Below are positions 1 through 8,837 of a DNA stretch of 60,761 bases, one piece after another. Where the stretch lies: contig CALUVV010000012.1 of NCBI GenBank assembly GCA_944324305.1, positions 1-60,761 on the forward strand, in the 5' to 3' direction. The stretch comes from Candidatus Gastranaerophilales bacterium. Lineage in GTDB: Bacteria; Cyanobacteriota; Vampirovibrionia; Gastranaerophilales; Gastranaerophilaceae. Both the position numbers and the translations under genes were made by a program. The first letter of the stretch is position 1. Each line of letters begins with the position of its first letter. The notes beneath the pieces were generated by a model, which saw only the letters and a list, made by a program, of their open reading frames with translations, was not told the DNA's origin and did no database searches.

Positions 1-325
1 AGGTGAACAGGCAAAGAAGAACTTGTGTTTAATATTAAACGAGCGGCATCATCTGTTTCAAGCTTATTGGGCTGGCCGATTAGTGCTATCTGGCTTTCGC
101 CTGCGCCGAAATAGGCATCGGATAAGTTCTCAGGGGAATAACGCCATGGTGAAGAACTGTCCGCTTTACTTCGCGTTGTCATGACAGGTGCCATGGCAGC
201 TAAAATTATGCTCATTATGAGCATGACGACCATCATTTCTGCTAACGTGAATGCTGTTAAGCCTTTAATGGAGCGGTTTAGGCTGCCCCCCCCCCGACAT
301 TGCGATTAATAAATGTTTCTTTCAT
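1..325 (-). CDS. Prepilin-like protein, partial, frame broken at G10 tract
   Basis: The gene runs off the left edge. The start ATG at 325 has a strong SD (AAAAGGAGTG). The leader codons run into ten G (286-295 on this strand) and then hit TAA, so the sequence as given cannot make a full product. With 11 or 8 G the frame opens to the window edge and gives a leader followed by AFTLAEMMVVMLIMSII, the hydrophobic N-helix of a type IV prepilin or pseudopilin (Ala at -1, Glu at +5). With 9 G it stops after a few codons. Prepilins of this type are cut by prepilin peptidase and assembled into pili or secretion pseudopili. The gene lies downstream of clpB on the same strand with no clear terminator between them. 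Confidence 0.75.
286..295. repeat. C10/G10 homopolymer in prepilin leader (tract 1)
   Basis: Ten C on the + strand, ten G in the coding sense. It lies 10 codons after the start of the prepilin-like gene. The frame needs n = 2 modulo 3 (8 or 11), so n = 10 is OFF. The flank CGCAATGTC-G10-CAGCC closely resembles tract 3. Confidence 0.9.
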
Positions 326-396
326 GCTTCCACTCCTTTTTTTTAATTATTTACGATGTTTTTATCTTTTTAAAGGAAGTGAGATGTCACATGTTT

Positions 397-2994
397 TTAT
401 TTTTTAGCAAAGCAAAGCTTTTCATCTTTAGCATCAACTAAGATTTTGTCCCCTTTAACAAATTTCCCTTCAAGAATTTTCAAAGATATCGGAATTTCAA
501 CAAGCTGTCTTATAACACGTTTCAACGGTCTTGCTCCGTAAAGCGGTTCGTAACCTTCATTGGCAAGATATTTTTTAGCATTATCCGTAATTTCAAACTC
601 AATATCCTGCTCAAGCAGGCGTTTTTTCAGAGAATTAACCTGAATATCTACAATATACGTTAATTCTCCAAGCGTAAGAGCCTTAAACATGACTATTTCA
701 TCAATACGGTTTAAAAATTCGGGTTTAAATTTTTGTTTAAGAACATGGTCAAGTTCGTCTTTCTTCTGCGTTTCGGAAAGAGTTTCATTAAGAATAATAT
801 CGCTTCCGAGGTTACTCGTCATAATTATGACTGTATTTTTAAAATCAACTAATCTGCCCTGACCGTCGGTTAAACGACCGTCATCGAACATTTGGAGCAT
901 AAGATTAAAGACATCGGGGTGAGCTTTTTCAACTTCATCAAAGAGGACGACCGAATAAGGTTTACGCCTTACGGCTTCGGTAAGCTGCCCTCCTTCTTCA
1001 TAACCCACGTAACCAGCTGTGGCACCGACCAATCTTGAGATTGCGGCTTTTTCCATAAATTCCGACATATCAATTCTAATAAGTGCATCTTCATCGTTAA
1101 ATAAGATATGAGCAAGCGTTTTACCGAGTTCTGTCTTGCCGACACCTGTGGGACCGAGAAAAAGAAAAGTCCCTATAGGGCGTTTGGGGTCACGCAGACC
1201 TGAACGGGAAAGGCGGATTGCATCGGCAATTTTTTTAACGGCTTCTTCCTGTCCTACCACACGTTCATGCATAACTTTTTCCATTCCGATTAATTTTCCC
1301 GCTTCATCTTCCATAAGGCGGTTTACGGGAATTCCTGTCCATTTGGCTACAATTGATGCAATATCGTCTTCATCGACTTGTTCTTTAAGCAGCCTTTTTT
1401 TGCCTGCCTGTGCCTGAATTGTCCGTAATTTACTTTCCATTTCAAGCATCCGGCTGTATTTTGTTTCAAGAGATACTGACATTGTCGGATTTTTCTTATT
1501 CAATTCTATTTGTGCTTTAAGTTTTTCGATATTTCGCTTAACGGCGGCTGCGGAATCTATCACTTTTTTCTCTTTAAGCCATTGTTCTTTTAATTTATTT
1601 ATTTTTGCGTCCAAGTCCGTAATCTTTTTTGTAATTTTATCGAGTTTTTTAACGGCTTCGGGAGTATTATCTTTTTCGAGAGCTTTTTTATTCATCTCAA
1701 GCTGAATTTTTTCTCTGATAAATACATCAATTTCTTCGGGCATTGTGTCGATTTCTATTCTTAAAGCCGATGCGGCTTCATCGAGTAAATCTATGGCTTT
1801 ATCGGGCAGGCATCTGTCGGCTATATATCTGTGGGAAAGTTTTACGGCAGCAACTATTGCGCTGTCCATTATTTTTATACTGTGATAGCCTTCGTATTTA
1901 TCTTTAAGTCCGCGTAAAATACTTATTGTAGTATCAACAGACGGCTCGTCTGCCGTAACCGGCTGAAAACGGCGTTCCATGGCTTTATCTTTTTCAATAT
2001 ATTTACGGTATTCGTCGGTTGTGGTTGCGCCTATAACCCTTATTCCGCCCCTTGCAAGCATCGGTTTTAAGAGATTACCCGCATCTGCGGAGCCTTCTGA
2101 CGAACCCGCTCCCATTATGGTATGAATTTCGTCTATAAAAAGCATTAAATCGTCTGATTTTTCTTCAATCGCTTTAAGAACTGCTTTTAAACGTTCTTCA
2201 AATTCTCCTCTGTATGAGGCTCCCGCGAGGAGCGCACCTAAATCAAGAGCCAGAATTTTGTCGTTGCGGAGACTTTCGGGAACATCTCCCGAGACAATTC
2301 TCTGAGCAAGCCCTTCAATAATCGCAGTTTTACCGACACCCGGCTCACCTATGATTACGGGATTATTTTTGGAACGCCTGTTTAATATTTGTATTGTGCG
2401 GCGGATTTCGTCATCCCTGCCAATTACGGGGTCAAGTTTGCTGCTTCTTGCAAGTTCCGTTAAATCAGAAGTATATTTAGATAAAGCATCGTTTTTCTTT
2501 TCTTCTTTTACTGCTGCGGGAGCTGAATTTTCACCGATAGTTTCTTCAACGTTTACGATATTATTAACTTCTTCGGTCATTTTTTCGTAAAGCTCAAGTC
2601 TGTTAATTCCTGACTGTTCCCAGAGATGATTTAAAGTTCTGTTGTCAATTCTGAAAAGGGCAAGAAATAAATGTTCAATACTAACCTGTTCATCATCGTG
2701 TTTTTCGGCTTCTTCCTGAGCGACTTTCATCAACACTATTGTTTCGGTTGAAAACCTTACATCGGAAAATTTACCTCTGGCAAAATATGCGCGTTTGGAA
2801 ACGTAATTATTAAGTCTGTCAACAATTTCGGGGTTATCAACGCCTACACGCTCCAGTAAAATTTTCGGCAAATCATTCTGATCAAGCATTAAAGCAAGCA
2901 TCAAGTGTTCGGGTGCCAATTCCGGATAATTCCGTGCTACAACAATAGATTTTGCGGATTTTATAATCGCCTGAACATGGTCTGTTAAAAGCAT
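397..2994 (-). CDS. clpB: ClpB disaggregase (Hsp100 AAA+ chaperone)
   Basis: 865 residues, the usual ClpB length. ClpB is a hexameric ATPase that pulls proteins out of aggregates together with DnaK. Visible parts are the Clp N-domain (about 1-145), NBD1 with Walker A GEPGVGKT (216-223) and Walker [10 protein letters not shown] (283-291), the charged coiled-coil middle domain (about 410-540) that separates ClpB from ClpA/ClpC, NBD2 with GPTGVGKT (614-621), and the C-terminal ClpB small domain with GARPLKRVI. The start has SD AAAAGAGGAATTC just upstream. No zinc finger and no ClpP-binding loop were noticed. Identification is firm. Confidence 0.97.
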   Translation of the reverse strand: MLLTDHVQAIIKSAKSIVVARNYPELAPEHLMLALMLDQNDLPKILLERVGVDNPEIVDRLNNYVSKRAYFARGKFSDVRFSTETIVLMKVAQEEAEKHDDEQVSIEHLFLALFRIDNRTLNHLWEQSGINRLELYEKMTEEVNNIVNVEETIGENSAPAAVKEEKKNDALSKYTSDLTELARSSKLDPVIGRDDEIRRTIQILNRRSKNNPVIIGEPGVGKTAIIEGLAQRIVSGDVPESLRNDKILALDLGALLAGASYRGEFEERLKAVLKAIEEKSDDLMLFIDEIHTIMGAGSSEGSADAGNLLKPMLARGGIRVIGATTTDEYRKYIEKDKAMERRFQPVTADEPSVDTTISILRGLKDKYEGYHSIKIMDSAIVAAVKLSHRYIADRCLPDKAIDLLDEAASALRIEIDTMPEEIDVFIREKIQLEMNKKALEKDNTPEAVKKLDKITKKITDLDAKINKLKEQWLKEKKVIDSAAAVKRNIEKLKAQIELNKKNPTMSVSLETKYSRMLEMESKLRTIQAQAGKKRLLKEQVDEDDIASIVAKWTGIPVNRLMEDEAGKLIGMEKVMHERVVGQEEAVKKIADAIRLSRSGLRDPKRPIGTFLFLGPTGVGKTELGKTLAHILFNDEDALIRIDMSEFMEKAAISRLVGATAGYVGYEEGGQLTEAVRRKPYSVVLFDEVEKAHPDVFNLMLQMFDDGRLTDGQGRLVDFKNTVIIMTSNLGSDIILNETLSETQKKDELDHVLKQKFKPEFLNRIDEIVMFKALTLGELTYIVDIQVNSLKKRLLEQDIEFEITDNAKKYLANEGYEPLYGARPLKRVIRQLVEIPISLKILEGKFVKGDKILVDAKDEKLCFAKK

Positions 2995-3024
2995 TCTGAA
3001 TTCCTCTTTTAAGAAAAATTATAA

Positions 3025-3046
3025 ATGCCGGACGCAACTCAGGCAT
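3025..3046 (-). terminator. Weak stem-loop at end of aldolase-like gene
   Basis: ATGCC (3025-3029) pairs with GGCAT (3042-3046) around a 12-nt loop. On the minus strand it is followed by a short T-rich stretch. It overlaps the last base of the aldolase-like gene. The stem is only 5 bp, so this may be chance. Confidence 0.3.
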
Positions 3047-3816
3047 CATACAATTGTTTGACTTACTTTTGACGGGTGAATATTTTCAAGTCCACCGATT
3101 AATGCTTCATAACCGTATCCCCAACGGTACTTTTTATATAAATCATTATAATATTTTTTTATAATTTCAAGGTAATGAGAGTAATCTTTTCCGAGATATT
3201 TAAGAAGAAGTTCAATCGGAAGATTTCCGCCGCCTCTGCCCATTCCGAAAACTGTTGCATCAACGCTGTACGCACCGAGTTCAATTGCCTTAATAGTATT
3301 TGTAAAAGCAAGCTGCAAATTATTATGAGCATGAAAGCTTATATTTTCAAATCCGCAGTCCTGTAATTTTCTGTAAATTCTTTCAACATCATCAGGCATA
3401 AATGAGCCGAAACTGTCTGCAAAGTAAATTGAAGTGAGAATATTTTTATTTTTCCAGTTTTTCAAACGTTCGTAATCTTCGAACCTGTCCGCGGTCATAA
3501 GGTGCAGAAAGACTTCAAATCCCTGATTTTTATATTCTTCCAGAGCATCGAGCGCATAGGAAATCTGATGCGGGTAACAGGCAAGTCTGACACAATCGGC
3601 TTTTTTGCTTACGGGGCAAATATTTTTTGCATCAACCATAATAACAAGTTTTACATCGGCATCTTCAATACATTCCGGCATATTATAGCCTGCTTCAAAG
3701 TATTCAACACGGGAATTCCGGCAGGCGTTCAAAGTTTCGCGTACGCAAATATCAGAAAAATTCCAGTTGTTAATATGTCCCCCGTCGCGCAGAGTACAGT
3801 CCAAAATCTTAGTCAT
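3046..3816 (-). CDS. DRE-TIM metallolyase / HMGL-like aldolase family protein
   Basis: 256 residues. LDCTLRDGGHINNW at the N-terminus is the metal-binding DRE-TIM signature. FHAHNN (about 163-168) supplies the metal-binding histidines, and GMGRGGGN is also typical of 4-hydroxy-2-oxovalerate aldolase-like members. The family cleaves or condenses oxo-acids with pyruvate or acetyl-CoA chemistry. At 256 residues it lacks the C-terminal communication domain of true hydroxy-oxovalerate aldolases (about 330+ residues) and no aldehyde dehydrogenase partner is nearby, so the substrate is unknown. Similar short members occur in surface-polysaccharide clusters, but none is seen here. Confidence 0.75.
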   Translation of the reverse strand: MTKILDCTLRDGGHINNWNFSDICVRETLNACRNSRVEYFEAGYNMPECIEDADVKLVIMVDAKNICPVSKKADCVRLACYPHQISYALDALEEYKNQGFEVFLHLMTADRFEDYERLKNWKNKNILTSIYFADSFGSFMPDDVERIYRKLQDCGFENISFHAHNNLQLAFTNTIKAIELGAYSVDATVFGMGRGGGNLPIELLLKYLGKDYSHYLEIIKKYYNDLYKKYRWGYGYEALIGGLENIHPSKVSQTIV

Positions 3817-3843
3817 ATAAAAATTTTAGCATAAATAACAAAA

Positions 3844-4062
3844 TTAAAAATCAAATAATTCTTTAGCTTCAACATCCAGAGCATCAGCCAATAAAATCAA
3901 CATATTCATAGTAATATTTGCTCTGCCGCATTCAATTTGACTAACATAATTAAAATTTGAATCGATAATTTCTGCCAGATGCATTTGAGAAAGGTTTCGT
4001 TTCTTTCTTAAATAAGCTAATTTTTTGCCAAAATTGTATTTTAATTCAACGTTTCTGCCCAT
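3844..4062 (-). CDS. Stand-alone XRE-family HTH regulator
   Basis: 72 residues, almost entirely one Cro/CI-type HTH: LAYLRKKRNLSQ (helix 1-2), LAEIIDSNFNYVSQIECGR (helix 3 and recognition turn), NMLILLADALDV (helix 4-5). It resembles the products at 4656-4877 and 46142-46354, which share length and an acidic FD-containing C-terminus. It is divergent from the LuxR-type gene at 4161 across about 100 bp. It probably represses its own or its neighbour's promoter. No restriction-modification genes are adjacent, so it is not obviously an R-M controller protein. Confidence 0.8.
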   Translation of the reverse strand: MGRNVELKYNFGKKLAYLRKKRNLSQMHLAEIIDSNFNYVSQIECGRANITMNMLILLADALDVEAKELFDF

Positions 4063-4160
4063 ATCAGAATTGTAAAATATTGCCTGTTGAATTTCTAATC
4101 ACTGTCCGCTATAATAATATAGCTGATAACTTTATAATTATAATCAGGAGAATGAATATT

Positions 4161-4409
4161 ATGTCTGACAATATTAATTTTGATTTCACGGAGAGAGAAG
4201 AGGAAATAATAAACCTGATTAAAGACGGGCTTACATACAATGAGATGGCAAAGACCTTGTATATAACGAGTTCGGCGGTAAAGTATCACGTTTCTCATAT
4301 AATCAAAAAAACCAAAGCCGTAAATACGGTAAATGCGTTATATATTTTGCTGAAGAGCGGATATTTTAAAGATACTGATAAATCTCCGCTGGTGCAGAAG
4401 CAGAATTAA
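4161..4409 (+). CDS. Small LuxR/GerE-type HTH protein
   Basis: 82 residues from the ATG at 4161. This start is chosen because AGGAG (4146-4150) is 10 nt upstream, whereas the ATG at 4152 is too close. FTEREEEIINLIKDGLTYNEMAKTLYITSSAVKYHVSHIIKK is the standard GerE/LuxR HTH (TxxExEVL.lia.G.snkEIA..L.iS..TVK.Hv). There is no receiver or ligand-binding domain, so it resembles minimal GerE-like regulators. Its stop codon overlaps the stop of the convergent small gene at 4406. Confidence 0.8.
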   Translation: MSDNINFDFTEREEEIINLIKDGLTYNEMAKTLYITSSAVKYHVSHIIKKTKAVNTVNALYILLKSGYFKDTDKSPLVQKQN

Positions 4410-4576
4410 TACTTTTTTTGAGTAAGAATAAGTTCCAAATAATTTAATCTTGCTCTTAATTCGATATAAGATTGCAAATTAACTTCAAAAGCATTATCCA
4501 TCGCCTCTCTAATAACATCAATGCTTTTTAAGACTTCTTTTTCGGGCATATTATTCTGTTGTTTGTCCATGGGCAT
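4406..4576 (-). CDS. Small helical protein (56 aa), unknown function
   Basis: An ORF of 56 codons plus stop. The product, beginning MPMDKQQNNMPEKEVLKSID, is charged, lacks Cys and appears helical, with a possible coiled coil in its second half. It is supported by a near-consensus promoter (TTGACA at 4632-4637, 17-nt spacer, TATATT at 4609-4614, reading leftward) and a purine-rich GGAAAGA before the ATG. The stop overlaps that of the convergent LuxR-type gene. It is divergent from the XRE gene at 4656 with an inverted repeat between them. It could be the target, or a toxin-like partner, of that XRE; there is no homology basis for a function. Confidence 0.55.
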   Translation of the reverse strand: MPMDKQQNNMPEKEVLKSIDVIREAMDNAFEVNLQSYIELRARLNYLELILTQKKY

Positions 4577-4593
4577 TATTATCTTTCCATATA

Positions 4594-4637
4594 GTATATA
4601 TTTATCATAATATACACCAATTAAAATCTACTGTCAA
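4594..4637 (-). promoter_or_regulatory. Sigma70-type promoter and operator-like inverted repeat
   Basis: Reading leftward: TTGACA (4632-4637), 17-nt spacer, TATATT (4609-4614). Arms GTATAT (4594-4599) and ATATAC (4610-4615) form an inverted repeat over and just after the -10. This is the same layout as the HTH/prepilin regions. The divergent XRE at 4656 is the likely binder (inference). Confidence 0.55.
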
Positions 4638-4655
4638 GTAATCTATCTTAGCTAT

Positions 4656-4877
4656 ATGGACTTTAATCAATTTAAAAAACGTATCGGTTTAAAAATTAAA
4701 TATTATAGAAAGCTAAGAGATTACACTCAAGCTTATCTTTCTGAAATAGTCAGATGCGAAGAAAATTATATTAGTCAAATCGAAAACGGCCATAAGAATA
4801 TCAGCCTAAAAATGATTTACAGAATTTCAACTGCTCTTAATGTCAGCGCAGCTAAAATATTCGACGTCGACGAATAA
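4656..4877 (+). CDS. Stand-alone XRE-family HTH regulator
   Basis: 73 residues forming one Cro/CI HTH: IKYYRKLRDYTQAYLSEIV, then NYISQIENGHKNISLKMIY, then ISTALNVSAAKIF. There is no SD. A TATCTT box lies 6 nt before the ATG, which suggests a leaderless transcript. It is divergent from the 56-residue gene at 4406-4576, sharing an intergenic inverted repeat. It is a paralogue-like match to 3844-4062. Likely an autoregulator and repressor of its neighbour (inference). Confidence 0.8.
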   Translation: MDFNQFKKRIGLKIKYYRKLRDYTQAYLSEIVRCEENYISQIENGHKNISLKMIYRISTALNVSAAKIFDVDE

Positions 4878-4881
4878 CACC

Positions 4882-6057
4882 CTAGTTTACCATATTATTA
4901 TAGATTATCTCAGACGCCTTTACTATAAAGTCTTTGCCAAGAGGTGAATTATGAGGTCGATGCGCAAAAATTACAACAATGTATTTCTTTCCGTTCGGTG
5001 CAAACACAATTCCCGCATCACCCAGCATTTTTCCGATGTCACCCGTCTTATGAAGGAAAGTCGCACCCGCAGGCAAACCCGCGGCAATTAAACGGTTATT
5101 ATGCACATGACCCATATAATCAAATATTTTTTCACGAGAACTTGTACTCAAAAATTGCGGGTTATCAATATTATAAAGAATTTCCGCCATATCACGGGCC
5201 GTTGACCGGTTTGTACCCCCTAAGTCAGGAAGCCACGTTTGAACATAAGTGTGTTTCAAACCCCATTCTCTGATTGCGGAATTTATATCCGTCATAGAAC
5301 CCAAACGTGCCATAAGCATATTTGTTGCGGAATTATCGGACTCCGTAATCATCATACGCGCAAGAGTATCAATTGAATATTTGGAATTTTCCGCCTTGAA
5401 CTGCAAACTTCCCGAACCCTCAGTCCTGTAATATTCGGTCAAAGGCATTTCATCATAAATAGTAAGCTGATTTTTCTCAATTGAACGAAACAATTCAACA
5501 AGTACAGGTAATTTAATTATGCTTGCGGTCGGAAAAATTTCATCAGCGTTAATATCTGCATAATTTCCCGTTTCGTAATCCCATACATAAATTGAAGGAT
5601 GTATCGAAGGATACATTGCGGAAAGATTATTAAGCTGACTTTCAAGCCCCGAAAGACGAGATCCCTCAACAAGTGATGTCATCTGAGGTTTTTTCGTTTC
5701 AGGACTTTCGAGCGAACGCTGTCCCATAAACCAGTGGTTAGAAATATAATCCGAAGTCGGAAATAAAAGCTTATGATAATCCGCTCTTACCTCTTTATAA
5801 GGCGTCGGATTAAACATCATTTTCGTTACCTTATTAAATCCCGCAGGCAAAATAGTTAATCCGAGCAGTGAAACAGCCGCAACTGACACAATCCTGTGAA
5901 TTAAGTAGTTTCGTTGAACCTTTTTAGTATCAACTTTACGTCTTACCCGCACAGGCTCTCTGACTATTTGAACATTGCCCGTGTTATAATAACCCGTATT
6001 ATAATGATTAATCCTGTATTGCTGCCTGTCGTACTGTCGTCTTGCTAATTCCGGCAT
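4882..6057 (-). CDS. Membrane-anchored serine hydrolase, class A beta-lactamase fold
   Basis: 391 residues. A basic, Tyr/Arg-rich cytoplasmic N-terminus (1-50) is followed by one membrane segment (about 52-72) and an extracytoplasmic hydrolase domain. All three penicillin-recognising motifs are present: SIIK in PTASIIKLP, SDN in ITESDNSATN, and KTG in LHKTGDIG. The omega-loop region reads WLPDLGGTNRST and lacks the Glu that deacylates beta-lactams in class A enzymes. It is therefore more likely a peptidoglycan DD-peptidase-like hydrolase than a resistance enzyme (inference). Confidence 0.8.
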   Translation of the reverse strand: MPELARRQYDRQQYRINHYNTGYYNTGNVQIVREPVRVRRKVDTKKVQRNYLIHRIVSVAAVSLLGLTILPAGFNKVTKMMFNPTPYKEVRADYHKLLFPTSDYISNHWFMGQRSLESPETKKPQMTSLVEGSRLSGLESQLNNLSAMYPSIHPSIYVWDYETGNYADINADEIFPTASIIKLPVLVELFRSIEKNQLTIYDEMPLTEYYRTEGSGSLQFKAENSKYSIDTLARMMITESDNSATNMLMARLGSMTDINSAIREWGLKHTYVQTWLPDLGGTNRSTARDMAEILYNIDNPQFLSTSSREKIFDYMGHVHNNRLIAAGLPAGATFLHKTGDIGKMLGDAGIVFAPNGKKYIVVIFAHRPHNSPLGKDFIVKASEIIYNNMVN

Positions 6058-6180
6058 AAATATTAAATTTCCTCCCCAAGGGTCCCAAGTAATTCTATTC
6101 TACTTTACATAAATTTAAATGGCAAGTCAGTTTACATTTTTTTAAGATATAATAATAGAAAAATTAAGGAGATGAACATT

Positions 6181-6492
6181 ATGAACAACGACTGTATATT
6201 TTGCAAAATAATTAACGGTGACTTTAACACGGAATTTGTATACGAAAATGATTATGCGGTTGTTTTTAAAGATATTAACCCGAAAGCTCCCGTTCATCTG
6301 CTTGTGGTTCCGAAAGTCCACGTTGCGTCTTTAAACGAACTTGAAGATAAAAATCTTATGGGTGAACTTTTAGCGGCAGTCAGAGAAACGACTAAAAAAA
6401 TCGGTTTAAAATCTTATAAAACATTGATTAACACAGGCAAAGAAGCAGGTCAGGAAGTTTTTCACCTGCACATACATATTTTAGGCGAATAA
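6181..6492 (+). CDS. HIT-family (HINT-like) nucleotide hydrolase
   Basis: 103 residues. The ATG at 6181 is preferred because AAGGAG (6166-6171) abuts the upstream ATG at 6172 but is 9 nt from this one. MNNDCIFCKI is the usual HINT start, and the active-site triad FHLHIHILGE ends the protein. HINT proteins hydrolyse AMP-amidate and acyl-AMP bonds. The C-terminus is slightly shorter than the usual HLLGGR ending but the histidine triad is complete. It is followed 16 nt later by speE and probably co-transcribed. Confidence 0.92.
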   Translation: MNNDCIFCKIINGDFNTEFVYENDYAVVFKDINPKAPVHLLVVPKVHVASLNELEDKNLMGELLAAVRETTKKIGLKSYKTLINTGKEAGQEVFHLHIHILGE

Positions 6493-6508
6493 GAAAGGGC
6501 AAAATAAA

Positions 6509-7363
6509 ATGATTAAAAACGGAATAGAAAACGGATATTATCACGAAATTACACCCGCAGGCTTCGGGATTGCAATAAAAACAGGTAAAGTTTTATTTTC
6601 AAAACAATCAGAATTCCAAAAAGTCGAAGTTTTTGAAACAGAATCCGAACTCGGAAGAGTTTTAACACTTGACGATTTAATGATGACAACCGAAGGCGAT
6701 GAATATCATTATCACGAAATGATTTCACATATTCCGATGATGCACCATAAAAACCCCGAAAGCGTTCTCGTAATAGGCGGCGGCGACGGCGGTACAGTCA
6801 GAGAAGTTCTGAAACACAAATCTGTTAAAAAAGTCGTACTCTGCGAAATCGACGGAATGGTCATTGATGCGTGCAAAGAATTTTTACCGGCAATTTCCTG
6901 CGGACTTTCAGACCCGCGTGTTGAAATTAAAGTTGAAGACGCAATAGAATTTATCAAAGATAAAAAGAATGAATACGATATTGTTTTAATAGATTCGACA
7001 GACCCTATGGGCCCCGGAGAAGGCTTATTCACAGAAGAATTCTACACAAACGTTAAAAATTCGCTGAAAGAAAAAGGAATTGTCGCCGCTCAATCAGAAA
7101 GCCCGTTTGTTAACAAAGAAGAAATCAAAAAAATGTATAATTTATTAAAAAAAGTATTTCCGATTTGCTCGACATACACATCAAATATTCCGACATACCC
7201 TGGCGGATACTGGGCGTGGGCGTTCTGCTCAACTGAGGTTAAACCTCTGTCTTACTTCGCGGATGACAGGTATGAAGATATCGTAAAAACTTGCAAAATC
7301 TACAATAAAGATTACCACAATGCGCGTTTCGCATTACCGAACTATCTGAAAGAATTATTATAA
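6509..7363 (+). CDS. speE: Spermidine synthase
   Basis: 284 residues, full length. It transfers the aminopropyl group of decarboxylated SAM to putrescine. The N-terminal beta domain contains LGRVLTLDDLMMTTEGDEYHYHEM, the dcSAM site is VIGGGDGGTVREV (88-100), and the gatekeeping/catalytic segment is IDSTDPMGPGEGLF (161-174). Together with the arginine decarboxylase at 18735 and the arginase-family gene at 32221 it supports an arginine-based polyamine route. No speD (SAM decarboxylase) is seen in this window. A terminator follows at 7368. Confidence 0.95.
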   Translation: MIKNGIENGYYHEITPAGFGIAIKTGKVLFSKQSEFQKVEVFETESELGRVLTLDDLMMTTEGDEYHYHEMISHIPMMHHKNPESVLVIGGGDGGTVREVLKHKSVKKVVLCEIDGMVIDACKEFLPAISCGLSDPRVEIKVEDAIEFIKDKKNEYDIVLIDSTDPMGPGEGLFTEEFYTNVKNSLKEKGIVAAQSESPFVNKEEIKKMYNLLKKVFPICSTYTSNIPTYPGGYWAWAFCSTEVKPLSYFADDRYEDIVKTCKIYNKDYHNARFALPNYLKELL

Positions 7364-7367
7364 ATCA

Positions 7368-7392
7368 GGCGGCATAACTGCCGTCTTTTTTA
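7368..7392 (+). terminator. Intrinsic terminator after speE
   Basis: GGCGGCA (7368-7374) pairs with TGCCGTC (7379-7385, one G-T wobble) around a 4-nt loop, followed by a run of seven T. Confidence 0.8.
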
Positions 7393-7445
7393 TAGCAAAA
7401 AAATTTTTTCACGATTTTTTAAACTTAAAAAAGGAGAAGTATAAC

Positions 7446-8771
7446 ATGCGGATTTTACCTGTTTCCAAACATTCTTTTAATTTAACAAAAAATGTATCTT
7501 TTAAAGAAGCGCAAAAGGAAGATAATAAAAAATCAGTTTCTGATAACAATAAAAAATATATAGGAGCAGGTATTGCTGCTGCTGCAGTATTAGCCGCAGC
7601 AGTTATTATAAAACACAGGTGGAAGAAGAACCCAAAAATCAATATAAAAGAAGAAACACCAAATACTATTAAACCAAAGGCAAATTCCGATATAGCCGAA
7701 ACCCCTGTAAACAAACAAAAACCGGAAGTAAATGAAATTAATAATATTAGCACGGCGGATAATCACCCTTTAAAATTGGTTACAAATGAAGAGCTAACCT
7801 CTATAAGAAATAATACTAACGCAAGAGAACGTATAAAAGTTCTTTACGGAGACATTCCGACTGATGCGGAAGAATTAAAAAATTTCGTGAACAGACCTTG
7901 GTATACTCACAAGGGTCATAAAATACCTGACCTTCCTTTGAGTGAAGCAGCAGCTTTTGGTGATAATGAACTTGTTAAGTTATTCCTTGAGCACGGTGCA
8001 GACATTAACCATGCCGGAGTCAGCAATGCAACTGCTTTGCATCATGCGATAAGCAATAACCAGAACGAGACTGTAAAACTTCTGGTGGAACACGGAGCTG
8101 ATATAAATGCAATTTTTGATAAATCAATCAAAACAGAAAGTGTGATGTACAGCGGTGAAAATAAAAATGTTATTGATCTGGCTGCGGAAAATGGAAATAA
8201 TGAATTGATTGAATTCTTTCTTTCAAAAGGCGCAAAAATAAATGAAAATAACAACAATATAGGTTCTCCGCTAATTCTGGCCGCTAACGAAGGTAATATT
8301 AATACAGTAAAACTTCTTTTAGAAAAAGGATGCGATATAAATAAACAGGACTGCTTGCAGCAAACTGCATTATATAAAGCCGCCCGAAACGGACATACCG
8401 AACTTGTAAAATTCTTAATCGAAAAAGGAGCAGATATAAATATTAAATCAGATATTCCGATGACAGCATTTCAAGCTGCCGCAAGCAATGGAAAAATCGA
8501 TATTTTAGAAGTATTAATGAAACATGGTGCTGATATTAACGGAAATGCGGAACATGGCACTGCATTGTACTGGGCACTATCTAGAACTAATAAAAATGCA
8601 TATAAAACAGTTGAATTTTTAATAAAAAACGGGGCAGATGTAAACATCATTAATTATAAACATAATACTGCTTTAGATACCGCATTGAGATATAAACAAA
8701 GCAAAATAGCTAGGCTGTTAATAGAAAACGGTGCACAAACATTTGAAGAATTACAATCAGTTAAAGCATAA
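7446..8771 (+). CDS. Ankyrin-repeat membrane protein
   Basis: 441 residues. The start has AAGGAG 9 nt upstream. The short N-terminus contains NVSFKEA (14-20), then one membrane helix of Ala/Ile (about 39-56), a low-complexity linker (60-120), and at least eight ankyrin repeats to the C-terminus, for example TALHHAISNNQNETVKLLVE and TALYKAARNGHTELVKFLIE. Ankyrin repeats bind proteins; the partner is unknown. The SFK motif and single membrane helix recur in other unknown genes here (31414, 56846). It has a long 5' gap and terminator before it, so it is likely its own transcript. Confidence 0.88.
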   Translation: MRILPVSKHSFNLTKNVSFKEAQKEDNKKSVSDNNKKYIGAGIAAAAVLAAAVIIKHRWKKNPKINIKEETPNTIKPKANSDIAETPVNKQKPEVNEINNISTADNHPLKLVTNEELTSIRNNTNARERIKVLYGDIPTDAEELKNFVNRPWYTHKGHKIPDLPLSEAAAFGDNELVKLFLEHGADINHAGVSNATALHHAISNNQNETVKLLVEHGADINAIFDKSIKTESVMYSGENKNVIDLAAENGNNELIEFFLSKGAKINENNNNIGSPLILAANEGNINTVKLLLEKGCDINKQDCLQQTALYKAARNGHTELVKFLIEKGADINIKSDIPMTAFQAAASNGKIDILEVLMKHGADINGNAEHGTALYWALSRTNKNAYKTVEFLIKNGADVNIINYKHNTALDTALRYKQSKIARLLIENGAQTFEELQSVKA

Positions 8772-8837
8772 AATTTCAAAAATTTCGTGGTAAAATACTT
8801 ATATTGTTTATATATATAATTTGAGAGGGATAATTTA

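Noticed and set aside
2351..2590. Antisense ORFs over clpB and other large genes
   Set aside because: They are frame shadows of well-supported coding sequences and have no SD or recognisable domains.
3844..4877. XRE genes as restriction-modification controllers
   Set aside because: No methyltransferase or nuclease gene is adjacent to any of them.
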